Positions 35,178 through 44,404 of a stretch of DNA of 64,000 bases are shown in pieces. Source of the DNA: Paraglaciecola sp. T6c (GTDB taxonomy: Bacteria; Pseudomonadota; Gammaproteobacteria; Enterobacterales; Alteromonadaceae); the NCBI RefSeq assembly GCF_000014225.1, contig NC_008228.1, forward strand, positions 4,030,001-4,094,000, written 5' to 3'. The stretch's first letter is position 1. Every line of letters starts with the position of its first letter. A model generated the notes under the pieces. The model worked only from the letters and a program-made list of their open reading frames with translations, did not search any database and was not told the DNA's origin. Position numbers and translations under genes: made by a program.

Positions 35178-35642
35178 ATGTCAGACTCCCTAGATCTCCT
35201 TCCGTGGCATTACCCAAAGCCTTTTGTGTGCCAATGGCAGATAAGCCCTGAACAAATTGACCATTACAACCATGTCAATAATGTGGCCTATGTCAGTCAA
35301 TTAGAGCGCACCGCCTGGGCCCATTCAAATGCACTAGGTCTGAGTATCGAACAATACCAAGAGCTAGACAGAGGTATGGCCATTTGCCGCCATGAGATTG
35401 ATTATCTGGCAGCGGCCGTATTGGGCGATACGCTAGCTTGTGCCACATGGATTGTCGCCTGTGATAACAAGTTAAAACTCGCTAGGCAGTTCCAGTTTAT
35501 TCGCCTAAGTGACGGTTTAACCATGCTCAATGCACGCACCGAATTTGTGTGCATAGCATTAAGTTCCGGTAAGCCAAAGCGCATGCCCAAGGTATTCTGC
35601 GATACCTACTTTAATGCCATGCTGGCGTCTCAAACAGAGTGA
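35178..35642 (+). CDS. Acyl-CoA thioesterase, 4HBT/YbgC-like hotdog fold
   Basis: The 154-residue protein shows the single hotdog domain pattern: FVCQWQISPEQIDHYNHVNN, where the Asp is a typical catalytic residue of the 4-hydroxybenzoyl-CoA thioesterase type. The segment continues AYVSQLERTAWAH, and later comes RHEIDYLAAAVLGDTLACAT. It should hydrolyse acyl-CoA thioesters; chain length is unknown. It lies 6 bases after the FFLEELY gene and 13 bases before the retropepsin-like gene. Confidence 0.87.
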   Translation: MSDSLDLLPWHYPKPFVCQWQISPEQIDHYNHVNNVAYVSQLERTAWAHSNALGLSIEQYQELDRGMAICRHEIDYLAAAVLGDTLACATWIVACDNKLKLARQFQFIRLSDGLTMLNARTEFVCIALSSGKPKRMPKVFCDTYFNAMLASQTE

Positions 35643-35655
35643 AGGCATCAATGTC

Positions 35656-36933
35656 ATGACTAAACTCAATAGCGCACTGCTCTTGGCTTTATTGGCTTCA
35701 ATTTTTGCTAACGTTTATCAGTACCTAAACGGCCACGAACAAGTACCCGTGCCCCAGTCAGAACAGAGTCAAATTGAATCACGCCGATCTGATGCCCTAG
35801 CGCACCAGCAAAGTAAAGACACCCAGCAGCTAAATGAACAGCTAAGTGAGCAGCTAAATCAAGACACTCAACCTCACTTTTCTCAAACGCCCAACGTACA
35901 TGAACCAAGCATTGAAACCGATTCAAGAGTAACAAAGAAACCAACCACACCAGCAAGCGCTGAAATGCAACGCGGAGTACCAAACACGACACGCTTCAAA
36001 CCAGATAGGCGTGTAGCCTATTTGGCCCAAACTCGGCGCTGGCTTGCGGCGCAGGAGTACGCCAAATTAGATGCCTTTTTCCCACTATATCTACGCCAAT
36101 ACCCACAAGATGTTGAGTTTTTGTTGCTAGAAGCCGAATATATTGCACATACGCATTTGCTCAGTGATGCCATCATTCATTACCACGGCATGCTCAGTTT
36201 ACCCTTGAGCCATGCACAGCAAACTCAGGTGCAAAACACCATTTCGCGCTTAACCAATGAAACCATCAACCAGTTAAAACAGACCTACTCATGGGATATA
36301 TTGGCGCAATTTGCTGAGCCCTTACTACAAGTAAGCCCCACCAGCCGTGAATTAATATTAGCGTTAGCCACAGCGTACGCACACCAGCAGCAAGCGGGGT
36401 TAATGGAAAACACCTTAGCCTCTATTCGCTATGAAGACCCTCAAGCCATGCAGATACGCGGAATTATTCAACAATACGATGACGAGGTGAACGCACAAAG
36501 CGATAGAGCCACCAAAACAACTAACGACAATCCACGCAAGAATGTCCCCGCAGGTGTTACGTCAATAGGATTACAAAAATATGGCGATCAGTACGTAGTT
36601 GAAAGCCGCTTAAGCGGCAATCAAGTCCACTTTTTAATTGATACGGGCGCATCCACTACCACCATTTCAAGACAAAAATTCAAAACACTATTTAAATCAG
36701 TCGCCACTAAATTTGTTGGCCAATTTAACGTGCAAACTGCCAATGGCACCGTACGCTCCCCTATGTACCAATTCGCTAGCCTGGAAATTGCAAAGGCGAA
36801 AGTAAAAAACATCAACGTGATGGTATTGCCACTCGATGAGCTAGGTCACAGCGATGGCTTATTAGGAATGAATTTTTTACGAGAGTTTGATTTTAGAATA
36901 GATCAAAAAAATGCCCTGCTGCATCTGCAATAG
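35656..36933 (+). CDS. Membrane-anchored retropepsin-like aspartic protease
   Basis: The start at 35656 has GAAGG ten bases upstream and gives an immediate membrane anchor (about 5-23); an upstream in-frame start at 35614 would overlap the thioesterase gene. The 425-residue protein has a Gln/Ser-rich linker, a helical TPR-like middle (about 120-270), and a C-terminal clan AA domain. That domain has VHFLIDTGASTTTISRQKF (active-site Asp329) and the flap/exit motif LLGMNFLREFDFRID. Bacterial retropepsin-like proteins of this type act as dimers in the periplasm; the substrate is unknown. Confidence 0.85.
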   Translation: MTKLNSALLLALLASIFANVYQYLNGHEQVPVPQSEQSQIESRRSDALAHQQSKDTQQLNEQLSEQLNQDTQPHFSQTPNVHEPSIETDSRVTKKPTTPASAEMQRGVPNTTRFKPDRRVAYLAQTRRWLAAQEYAKLDAFFPLYLRQYPQDVEFLLLEAEYIAHTHLLSDAIIHYHGMLSLPLSHAQQTQVQNTISRLTNETINQLKQTYSWDILAQFAEPLLQVSPTSRELILALATAYAHQQQAGLMENTLASIRYEDPQAMQIRGIIQQYDDEVNAQSDRATKTTNDNPRKNVPAGVTSIGLQKYGDQYVVESRLSGNQVHFLIDTGASTTTISRQKFKTLFKSVATKFVGQFNVQTANGTVRSPMYQFASLEIAKAKVKNINVMVLPLDELGHSDGLLGMNFLREFDFRIDQKNALLHLQ

Positions 36934-37038
36934 GCGCCTTTCCTTAAGCGCCGCTGCTGAAGATAGTAAGCTGTGCTATTTATATTAATGAGGTTAAAAG
37001 CTGTTGTCAGTTATCTGACGGGAAATAGGTAAGGTTCC

Positions 37039-37896
37039 CTAATCTTCGTCACTAGGGCCTGCGATGCGTGCTTTACGCTCTTGTTCTTCTTCAAACGCGG
37101 CTTTAATTTCTTCTAAAACAGTATCGACATCCGCTTCATCATCTGGGAAATCAAAATGCCCAGTTAACTGGGTATCTGCTTCAAGCTCACCTGCTTCAAA
37201 CAAAGCCCACATTTCTTCGGCGTAATGGCTGTTTTTAAGCTCTGGGGCATATTGTGCGTAGTACTCAGTCATATTGCGCACGTCGCGCTGTAACATGCTA
37301 AACGCATTGTTATTGGCTGCCGCATCAACCACTTGGGGCAAATCGATGATCACGGGGCCGTAAGCATCGACCAAAACATTAAATTCTGACAAGTCACCAT
37401 GCACCAAACCGGCTAATAACATACGCATCACATACACCATCACAATGGCGTGATCTTCTATGGCTTGTTCAGCAGGCATAGTCACATCATTTAAACGAGG
37501 CGCCACATCGCCTTCGTCATCGGTGATCAACTCCATTAGCAATACACCGTCATAACAGCCGTAAGGCTCAGGCACACGAACCCCGGCTTTAGCTAACGTA
37601 AATAAGGCATCTACCTCAGTGTTCTGCCAAGCGTCTTCTTGCTGCTTACGACCGAATTTTGACCCCTTTTCCATGGCTCGGGCGCGGCGGGTGTTGCGCA
37701 CTTTACGCCCTTCTTGATATTGCGCCGCTTTTTTAAAACTGCGCTTCATCGCTTCTTTATACACTTTGGCGCAGCGGATTTCGTTACCACAGCGCACAGC
37801 ATAAACTGTAGCTTCTTTGCCGCTCATTAGCTGATAAAGCACCTCATCAACGAGGCCGTCATCAACCAGGGGTTGTATTCTTTTAGGTATTTTCAT
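37039..37896 (-). CDS. RIO1-like serine protein kinase
   Basis: The 285-residue protein is a bacterial RIO-type kinase. Seen are the ATP-binding loop LMSGKEATVYAVRCGNEIRC with its lysine in AKVYKEA, the catalytic loop LVHGDLSEFNVLV, and the metal-binding Asp in PVIIDLPQVVD. An acidic tail follows. It resembles the PA4780-type kinases of Pseudomonas, whose targets are mostly unknown. It is a single gene, convergent with the retropepsin-like gene. Confidence 0.92.
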   Translation of the reverse strand: MKIPKRIQPLVDDGLVDEVLYQLMSGKEATVYAVRCGNEIRCAKVYKEAMKRSFKKAAQYQEGRKVRNTRRARAMEKGSKFGRKQQEDAWQNTEVDALFTLAKAGVRVPEPYGCYDGVLLMELITDDEGDVAPRLNDVTMPAEQAIEDHAIVMVYVMRMLLAGLVHGDLSEFNVLVDAYGPVIIDLPQVVDAAANNNAFSMLQRDVRNMTEYYAQYAPELKNSHYAEEMWALFEAGELEADTQLTGHFDFPDDEADVDTVLEEIKAAFEEEQERKARIAGPSDED

Positions 37897-38347
37897 GGCG
37901 CCGTTATACAGCAGTTAAGGCTTGCTTGGAATAGCAGCAAAAATTTGACATACATTTACTCAATGAAACACCTTAGACAAGAAATTTGATATGGATTGCG
38001 AACGGATGTTCGACGACGCTCAACACTGTGTTTTATCGCATTTTTTCACCGTATTGTTTCAACGTAATTTAAGCCTGAAAACAACATAAAACACACCTTA
38101 CGACGGATAGATTAATCTGCTAATGTTGCAAATTCAAGTGCTTAAATCTTCTCCCCCTAAAAACGTTATACCTGTATCTAACAAACTGATTTAGCGAGCG
38201 CTTTTCGCGCACAATCGTATATCAGTGTAAAGGTTGTCATTTTTCATTTTAGCGTCATTTACGCCCAAGAGCCCTTTGAGTGTTGCCCGCGTGCACTAAG
38301 TGCTATGCTGCATACTCGGCTCAGTTGTTTACGCCATTAGGAACCCA
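37897..38347. other. Intergenic region between RIO kinase and an exported protein
   Basis: This 451-base region separates divergent genes and must hold both promoters. A TTGACA occurs at 37945-37950 on the plus strand, but no good -10 follows it. I see no small gene or repeat. Confidence 0.4.
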
Positions 38348-39184
38348 ATGAAATTACCCTGGTTACGTCGTTTAATATTTATTAGTAGTGTGTCATTTAC
38401 TTGTTTTAGTTTGGCACAAGTCTCCTCCCCTCATGTATTGGAACAAACCACAGGCCTTAAGCGCTTCGACGCGTCGCACCGTCTATCCGGAGCGGATAGC
38501 CGCAGCACAGTTGACATAAAACAGATGCATGTTGGTGACAACGCCCTTGCCAGTGCAATATCGCTTTATGACCAAGGCGCTAAATTACATCACATCGCCG
38601 GCAGCAGCCGCAGTGACAAAGTACGTTTGAGTTTTTATCAGCCCTATCAAAACTCCCGCTTAGAACAGCGCCTAGCGCTACATTTTAATAAATTCAATGG
38701 CTTTATTACTCAAATCAATAGCGTGTATACCGTTGAAAGTGCTTATGTGGGCATTAAAGACGTACTCAAAGACGTGTTGGCCTCAGCGGTTACTAAGTAT
38801 GGTGAGCCCATTAGCCTTGCCGATGCGCGCACGCAAACCAACCTGACGCAAGATGAGGTGCCGCTTAGCAACTTTATTAAGACCCTTGCCCCAAGAGAAG
38901 ATGTAAAGAACGACGTCATCGCATTCTTTGAAGACTTACGGGTATCACGCAGTGCCAAATTTGTGGCTGACGACGCTGGTCGCGCATTGTTACAAACTGG
39001 TTTTAACCGTTGTTATCTTTGGCAAACAGACAGCTACAACGAAATACTCACCTTGTGTTTCTTCCCACCCAATGCAGCCAACTCGGCCAACCGAGGCGTT
39101 GAGTTACAATTAGTCGATTTTGCCGTGCAGAAAAAAATTGCTGCGACAGAAAAAATCAAAAACACACTATCACTCAGTTTATAA
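38348..39184 (+). CDS. Exported protein of unknown function
   Basis: The ATG at 38348 is chosen because AGGAA stands just upstream and a signal peptide (LPWLRRLIFISSVSFTCFS, cleavage near LAQ) follows at once; an in-frame start at 38300 lacks this. The 278-residue product shows no recognised domain. It contains two cysteines near the C-terminus (NRCYLW and LTLCFF) that could pair, and a charged region RLSFYQPYQNSRLEQR. It lies 132 bases before dapD without evident link. I do not recognise the family. Confidence 0.65.
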   Translation: MKLPWLRRLIFISSVSFTCFSLAQVSSPHVLEQTTGLKRFDASHRLSGADSRSTVDIKQMHVGDNALASAISLYDQGAKLHHIAGSSRSDKVRLSFYQPYQNSRLEQRLALHFNKFNGFITQINSVYTVESAYVGIKDVLKDVLASAVTKYGEPISLADARTQTNLTQDEVPLSNFIKTLAPREDVKNDVIAFFEDLRVSRSAKFVADDAGRALLQTGFNRCYLWQTDSYNEILTLCFFPPNAANSANRGVELQLVDFAVQKKIAATEKIKNTLSLSL

Positions 39185-39316
39185 ACGATGACGGGTCTAA
39201 ACAGGGCAAGAATCCTCTGTAAATTATAATTTATAAGCAAAAGGGGGCTGTCAATTACGTCGTTTCACGCCATAATTCGCCCTCAATTTTTAAACTATCG
39301 ACACTAGGAAAGATAA

Positions 39317-40213
39317 ATGACTGTAAAACGTATTGGTCATCGCTACATTGATGCCGCCAGTGGTAAAACGTTAGATGTGTGGTTTCCCCGCGCGAACACC
39401 CAAATTGCACGTAGCTGTCTTGCGCAAAAGGTTGGCGTGATCAACAGCGATTTCGTTGAAGTTGAACTTGAAATCGACGGCGCACCACAAAACATCGAAG
39501 ACGCTTACCTGCGTTTACATTTATTGTCAGAAGGCGCAGTAACACCTAATAACATCAACTTAACAGGTATTTTTGGTTTACTGACTAATGTCGCTTGGAC
39601 GTCTGCAGGCCCTGTATTACCCACTAAAGTTGATGAGTTACGTGCCGCGATTGCCAGTGAACATCATCATTTAACTGTCAGCTCAATTGATAAATTCCCA
39701 CGTATGACCGACTACGTTATTCCTGAAGGTGTGCGTATTGGTGATGCTGATCGCGTTCGTTTAGGTGCACATTTAGCTTCTGGTTCAACGGTCATGCATG
39801 AAGGATTCGTTAACTTCAATGCAGGTACCTTGGGCAGCTCTATGGTTGAAGGGCGTATTTCACAAGGCGTAGTGGTCGGCGATGGCTCTGACATCGGCGG
39901 CGGAGCATCGACGATGGGCACGTTATCTGGCGGCGGCAAAACCATCAATGCAATTGGTAAAAACAGCATGGTTGGGGCGAACGCTGGTATCGGTATTTCA
40001 TTAGGTGACGACTGCATCGTCGAAGCGGGCTTGTATGTCACAGCTGGCACGAAAGTCACCACACCAGATGGCAAAGTAGTGGCTGCTCGTGAGTTATCCG
40101 GTATGAACGGCTTATTGTTCCGCCGCAATAGCCAAAATGGTTCAGTGGAAGCCATTGTCGCTGATCCCGCTAAGTGGGGCGGACTAAACGCCAGCTTGCA
40201 TAGCAACGACTAA
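39317..40213 (+). CDS. dapD: Tetrahydrodipicolinate N-succinyltransferase, second DapD type
   Basis: DapD transfers succinyl from succinyl-CoA to tetrahydrodipicolinate in lysine and peptidoglycan synthesis. The 298-residue protein is not of the E. coli type. It has the longer N-terminus and left-handed beta-helix of the Pseudomonas/actinobacterial form, with hexapeptide segments VRIGDADRVRLGAHLASGST, EGFVNFNAGTLGSSMVEG and IGGGASTMGTLSGGG. The aspartate-semialdehyde route that feeds it begins with asd at 5445. A strong bidirectional terminator follows. Confidence 0.93.
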   Translation: MTVKRIGHRYIDAASGKTLDVWFPRANTQIARSCLAQKVGVINSDFVEVELEIDGAPQNIEDAYLRLHLLSEGAVTPNNINLTGIFGLLTNVAWTSAGPVLPTKVDELRAAIASEHHHLTVSSIDKFPRMTDYVIPEGVRIGDADRVRLGAHLASGSTVMHEGFVNFNAGTLGSSMVEGRISQGVVVGDGSDIGGGASTMGTLSGGGKTINAIGKNSMVGANAGIGISLGDDCIVEAGLYVTAGTKVTTPDGKVVAARELSGMNGLLFRRNSQNGSVEAIVADPAKWGGLNASLHSND

Positions 40214-40290
40214 ACGTTTGTAGCCTAATGTAATGAGCACACTTCATTGCATGGCTCTTCAACGGTAGCTCTTTAACTGGGCGGCAGAAA

Positions 40291-40320
40291 AAAAAGCCAG
40301 CTGATATCAGCTGGCTTTTT
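40291..40320. terminator. Bidirectional terminator between dapD and acr3
   Basis: A perfect 30-bp palindrome: the left arm AAAAAGCCAGCTGAT is followed directly by its reverse complement. It gives a GC-rich stem with A/T tracts at both ends and so works as an intrinsic terminator on both strands, 78 bases after dapD and 38 bases after acr3. Confidence 0.9.
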
Positions 40321-40357
40321 TGTACGTAACCGTTTATTTCACTTACAAAACACGCTA

Positions 40358-41413
40358 TCAAGCAAACCACTCACGGGTGCGATTCGCAAAATACACCAAC
40401 GATAGCATCACAGGAACTTCTACCAACACCCCCACCACGGTCGCCAGCGCAGCCCCGGAATGCAGGCCGAATAAAGATATTGCTACCGCAACGGCCAATT
40501 CAAAGAAGTTAGATGAGCCAATCATACTCGCTGGCGCTGCCACATTGTGGGGCAAGCGCATGCGCTTGGCTGCGTAGTAAGTAATGGCAAAAATACCGTA
40601 GGTTTGCAGCAATAACGGAATCGCAATCAGCACAATCATTTGTGGTTTGTCTAATATGGTTTGCGCTTGAAAACCAAACAGCAGCACCACAGTCGCTAAC
40701 AACCCAATAATTGACCAAGGCTTTAACGCGCCAACAAATTTCGCGATGCGTACGTCACCGTCTTGTGCTGCGCCTTGTGTAATATCAGCGGTATCATTGT
40801 GACTTTTATTCAGCCAAGAGCGGGTCATCGCACCGGCCACCAATGGCAGTAACACGTATAAGACCACTGAGATAATCAAGGTTTCCCAAGGAACTTGAAT
40901 ATCGCTCATACCCAGCAGTAATGCGCTGATGGGAGCAAACGCAAAAATCATGATAATGTCGTTTACCGACACCTGAACCAAGGTGTAGTTAGCATCTCCT
41001 TTCGTCAGTTGGCTCCACACAAACACCATAGCCGTACACGGTGCCACGCCAAGTAAAATCATGCCTGCGATATATTCATTTGCGGTTTGCGGGTCAACCC
41101 AATCCGCAAAAACACCCTTGAAAAACAACCAGCCTAGGGCCGCCATAGTAAATGGCTTAATGAGCCAGTTGATCACCAATGTCAGTACGATCCCTTTCGG
41201 TTTGCGCCCCACGTCTTTGATCGACGAGAAGTCGATTTGAATCATCATAGGGTAAATCATCAACCAGATCAGCACCGCCACGACTAGATTGACGTGGGCG
41301 TATTCAAGCCCTGCCACCACGGCGAAAAGATCAGGAAATACACTTCCCAGAACAACCCCGGCGGCAATGCTTAGTGCAACCCAAACAGATAAATAACGTT
41401 CGAATAAACCCAT
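40358..41413 (-). CDS. acr3: Arsenite efflux transporter Acr3
   Basis: The 351-residue protein has ten predicted membrane helices and the Acr3 signatures [20 protein letters not shown] and [20 protein letters not shown], the latter with the conserved cysteine needed for arsenite transport in this family. It exports arsenite across the inner membrane. It is the last gene of the arsR-arsC-arsH-acr3 unit, 14 bases after arsH, and ends at the bidirectional terminator. Confidence 0.94.
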   Translation of the reverse strand: MGLFERYLSVWVALSIAAGVVLGSVFPDLFAVVAGLEYAHVNLVVAVLIWLMIYPMMIQIDFSSIKDVGRKPKGIVLTLVINWLIKPFTMAALGWLFFKGVFADWVDPQTANEYIAGMILLGVAPCTAMVFVWSQLTKGDANYTLVQVSVNDIIMIFAFAPISALLLGMSDIQVPWETLIISVVLYVLLPLVAGAMTRSWLNKSHNDTADITQGAAQDGDVRIAKFVGALKPWSIIGLLATVVLLFGFQAQTILDKPQMIVLIAIPLLLQTYGIFAITYYAAKRMRLPHNVAAPASMIGSSNFFELAVAVAISLFGLHSGAALATVVGVLVEVPVMLSLVYFANRTREWFA

Positions 41414-41427
41414 TTTTTTTGCCTCCC

Positions 41428-42162
41428 TTAAATAGAACGTTGGTTAACGCGCTGACTTAATTGCTCTGCATTTTCGACTCGCTCTGAATAACGATCAACC
41501 AAGTGATCTTTATTATCCCGCGTCAACAAGGTGAACTTCATCAGCTCTTCTAATACGTCCACAATCCGATTGTAATAGGATGACGGCTTCATGCGGTTGT
41601 CATCGTCAAACTCCATAAAGGCTTTTGCCACAGAAGACTGGTTCGGGATAGTCAACATGCGCATCCAGCGACCTAGCACGCGCATTTGATTCACTGCATT
41701 AAACGATTGAGACCCACCGCTGACCTGCATAACGGCCAAGGTTTTACCTTGTGTTGGGCGAACGGCTCCTACCGATAGTGGCACCCAATCAATTTGGCTT
41801 TTTAGAATGCCAGTCATTGAGCCGTGACGCTCAGGTGAGCACCACACTTGCCCTTCTGACCACATCATTAAGTCGCGCAGCTCAACCACCTTAGGATTGG
41901 TCGCATCATCACCATCTGGCAATGGCAAGCCGGTGGGATTAAATATGCGTGTTTCAGCCCCCATGGCTTGTAAAATTCTGGCGCTTTCTTCTACTACGAG
42001 TCTGCTAAATGAGCGCTCACGCAATGAGCCATACAACAACAAGATACGTGGCTTGTGGGCAGACGACTCAGTGTTAAATTGTGCAAAATTTGGAGCACTG
42101 AATGCCTCGGCTTGCACGTTTTCAGGTAAGGTATCTGAGTTTACTATGTTGATATCAGTCAT
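41428..42162 (-). CDS. arsH: Arsenical resistance protein ArsH (NADPH-FMN reductase)
   Basis: The 244-residue protein carries the FMN-binding segment [20 protein letters not shown] and the ArsH core [20 protein letters not shown] and [20 protein letters not shown]. ArsH is a flavoprotein; members oxidise trivalent organoarsenicals or reduce quinones and other acceptors. The start overlaps the arsC stop by one base (TAATG). Confidence 0.94.
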   Translation of the reverse strand: MTDINIVNSDTLPENVQAEAFSAPNFAQFNTESSAHKPRILLLYGSLRERSFSRLVVEESARILQAMGAETRIFNPTGLPLPDGDDATNPKVVELRDLMMWSEGQVWCSPERHGSMTGILKSQIDWVPLSVGAVRPTQGKTLAVMQVSGGSQSFNAVNQMRVLGRWMRMLTIPNQSSVAKAFMEFDDDNRMKPSSYYNRIVDVLEELMKFTLLTRDNKDHLVDRYSERVENAEQLSQRVNQRSI

Positions 42163-42632
42163 TACTGAGCTCCCAACGCTTGAAATGCTTCGCGTAACGC
42201 TTCTTGGTCTTGGGTATCAACATCGACATTGAGCATGGCATTTACGCGCTGAGTAATTTCATCAATGGTGGCGCGAAATGCTTGCGCTATTTCATCTTCG
42301 CTACCGGATAATTTAGACGGATCAGCTAAGCCCCAGTGTACTTTGACACTTTTGCCAAACCAAAGCGGGCAGGTCTCGCCCGCTGCGTTGTCACAAACGG
42401 TGATCACCACATCAGGAGCAAAATCTTCAAACTCGTCCCATGATTGACTAATCAATCCTTCGGTACTGATACCCGCTTCTTGTAAGTATTTAATTGATAA
42501 TGGGTGTACCTCACCTACCGGTTGGCTGCCAGCGCTTTGCGCCTCAATCTTGCCTTGGCTAGCATGGTTAGTGATCGCTTCTGATAAAATGCTACGGCAA
42601 CGGTTGTGGGTACATATAAATAAGACTTTCAA
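42162..42632 (-). CDS. arsC: Arsenate reductase, LMW-phosphatase type
   Basis: Translation is judged to start at TTG (42630-42632) because GAGGATC stands six bases before it and the product then begins [18 protein letters not shown], the usual N-terminus. An ATG at 42686 would add 18 residues unlike the family. The 156-residue enzyme has the phosphatase-like CX5R loop (CTHNRCR) and a second Cys pair in [13 protein letters not shown]. This fits the thioredoxin-coupled three-cysteine mechanism that reduces arsenate to arsenite. It lies downstream of arsR and overlaps arsH by one base. Confidence 0.92.
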   Translation of the reverse strand: MKVLFICTHNRCRSILSEAITNHASQGKIEAQSAGSQPVGEVHPLSIKYLQEAGISTEGLISQSWDEFEDFAPDVVITVCDNAAGETCPLWFGKSVKVHWGLADPSKLSGSEDEIAQAFRATIDEITQRVNAMLNVDVDTQDQEALREAFQALGAQ

Positions 42633-42774
42633 GGTGATCCTCGCTTTGCTTTTAGGGTAAAACACATCATTCAAACAAAATGCCATTGTCAGTAGAGCTA
42701 TTTCTTAAAGCACCGCAACTCTTTGTTATGAATAAGATTCGATTCTTTTTATGAACTACGCTCGTTATTCGCAG

Positions 42775-43119
42775 CTAACAACACTCGCTTTGCTTGGCCA
42801 TGTTCAAATTGGTGATGTTGTCATTCAAATAGGCTTCTGTGTTGTGTGCGGTCAATTCAAGGACTTTCATCGCCCATTCTGGCAATTTAGGGTTAACCGA
42901 GTAGTACACCCATTTTCCTCGACGCTCATCAAGCAGAATATGACATTTACGCAAATCAGCGAGATGGCGTGACACTTTAGGCTGGCTCAACTCTAGCGCC
43001 GTAATGAGATCGCACACGCACAATTCTTTTTCAAGATAGATCAACATCAGTGCTTTAAGGCGCGTGTCATCTGACAAACATTTGTAAAACGACAAGGGTG
43101 ACAAAATAGGGGTAGACAT
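42775..43119 (-). CDS. arsR: ArsR-type arsenite-responsive repressor
   Basis: The 114-residue protein is a winged-helix ArsR. Its metal site is ELCVCDL (the two cysteines bind arsenite) and its recognition helix region is ALELSQPKVSRHLADLRK. A further pair ECC at the C-terminus may contribute. It is the first gene of the unit, with arsC 142 bases downstream (88 bases before the alternative ATG). A consensus promoter with an overlapping inverted repeat stands upstream. Confidence 0.94.
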   Translation of the reverse strand: MSTPILSPLSFYKCLSDDTRLKALMLIYLEKELCVCDLITALELSQPKVSRHLADLRKCHILLDERRGKWVYYSVNPKLPEWAMKVLELTAHNTEAYLNDNITNLNMAKQSECC

Positions 43120-43140
43120 AAAAACGCTCCGCTTTTTAAT

Positions 43141-43177
43141 ATTCGATAAATCATATATGTGTTTTTTCGAATGTCAA
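43141..43177 (-). promoter_or_regulatory. arsR promoter with candidate ArsR operator
   Basis: On the minus strand, TTGACA (43177-43172) and TATGAT (43155-43150) form a near-consensus sigma-70 promoter with 16-bp spacing. Inverted TCGAAT (43167-43172) and ATTCGA (43141-43146) flank the -10 region, so a bound ArsR dimer would block RNA polymerase. The ATG of arsR follows at 43119 after GGAG. Confidence 0.65.
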
Positions 43178-43359
43178 TTAGCTATTTTTCGATTTAACCC
43201 AAGAAAAGCCACGACATTATTGAATGTGATTAGGGGCGCCGGCGTACTTTGGTGATAACTTGATAGGACTGTAAAAATGAATCCACTGGAAATCAGTCGT
43301 AAAATCAAGGTATAACAAGATATGAACTTTCGATAACTCAGATTATTTCGGACCCCCCC

Positions 43360-44397
43360 ATGCCTTTAAGTGACACCTTCATCAGCGATTGGCTACCAGT
43401 TGTATTGACCTTGGTTTTCTTTGGTTTGCTGACCTGGCTAGCGCAAATTTTTCTGTTCAATAAACTTAAACACACTGGAGACGAAAATATTTTTGCCCGT
43501 CAGCTTGGCATGTTAATGCTAATGTTGGTTGGCCTAGTCACCGTGGTGATCATGCTGCCCATATCTGAAAGTTTAGAGCTACAGATTTTAAGCTTAATCG
43601 GTTTATTACTGTCTGGTTTACTCGCCTTCTCCTCTACCACCTTGTTCAGCAATTTAATGGCAGGAGCGTTATTGCGCTTCACTCAGCCGTTTCGCACTGG
43701 AGACTTTATTCGTTTTGACAGTAATTTTGGCCGGGTGACTGAACTGGGCTTGTTTGATTGTGAAATTCAAACGCAAAACCGAGAGTTAGTATCGATTCCA
43801 AACAGCTTACTGATCAATAAACCGGTTAGCGTAATCCGCCGCTCAGGCACCATCATAAGTGTTGAGTTGTCATTGGGTTACGATCTGCATCACAGCAAAA
43901 TTGATGAGCTACTATTGCAAGCCGCAAAACAAGCCGGACTAGAAGACCCATTCGTGCATATCACCCAATTGGGCGATTTTTCGGTCAGTTATCGCGTTAG
44001 TGGCTTGTTAGTAGAAGTGAAAAACCTACTGACGGCTCGCTCAAACTTACACCGCCACGTACTTGATTGCCTTCACGATAATGACATTGAAATTATGTCG
44101 CCGAATTTTGTTAGCCAACATGCGGGCCCAGATGTGGAGCGAAAAATTGCCCACTCCCCCGCATTTAATCAAGTACAAACAGAGTCCACCGCAGAAGACA
44201 TCGCATTTGATAAAGCCGAGCAAGCTCAGCAACAAGCCAATGATAAAATTGAGACATTAGCAAAAATAAAAAGTTTAGAAGAGCAACTTACCCATGCCGA
44301 GAAAGACCAACGTCAAGCGATAGAAAAGAGCATTGACCAACTAAAACAGAAATTGGCCGAAATCAAAGATGTCGTAGACGTACCTGAGGATGAATAA
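43360..44397 (+). CDS. MscS-family mechanosensitive channel with coiled-coil tail
   Basis: The 345-residue protein has three predicted membrane helices, with the pore helix and beta domain of the MscS family: FSNLMAGALLRFTQPFRTGD followed by FIRFDSNFGRVTELGLFDCE. The C-terminal 90 residues form a charged coiled coil (KAEQAQQQANDKIETLAKIK and following), longer than in E. coli MscS. It should act as an osmotic release valve in the inner membrane. It is convergent with the RNase H-like gene, 7 bases apart. Confidence 0.88.
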   Translation: MPLSDTFISDWLPVVLTLVFFGLLTWLAQIFLFNKLKHTGDENIFARQLGMLMLMLVGLVTVVIMLPISESLELQILSLIGLLLSGLLAFSSTTLFSNLMAGALLRFTQPFRTGDFIRFDSNFGRVTELGLFDCEIQTQNRELVSIPNSLLINKPVSVIRRSGTIISVELSLGYDLHHSKIDELLLQAAKQAGLEDPFVHITQLGDFSVSYRVSGLLVEVKNLLTARSNLHRHVLDCLHDNDIEIMSPNFVSQHAGPDVERKIAHSPAFNQVQTESTAEDIAFDKAEQAQQQANDKIETLAKIKSLEEQLTHAEKDQRQAIEKSIDQLKQKLAEIKDVVDVPEDE

Positions 44398-44404
44398 CCT
44401 ACTA

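Noticed and set aside
42633-42686. ATG start for arsC
   Set aside because: The extra 18 residues do not fit the family and the TTG at 42632 has a better placed ribosome-binding site.
40358-43119. ars genes as a recent mobile insertion
   Set aside because: No transposase, integrase, direct repeats or clear base-composition shift at the borders; it is flanked by a normal terminator and an ordinary gene.
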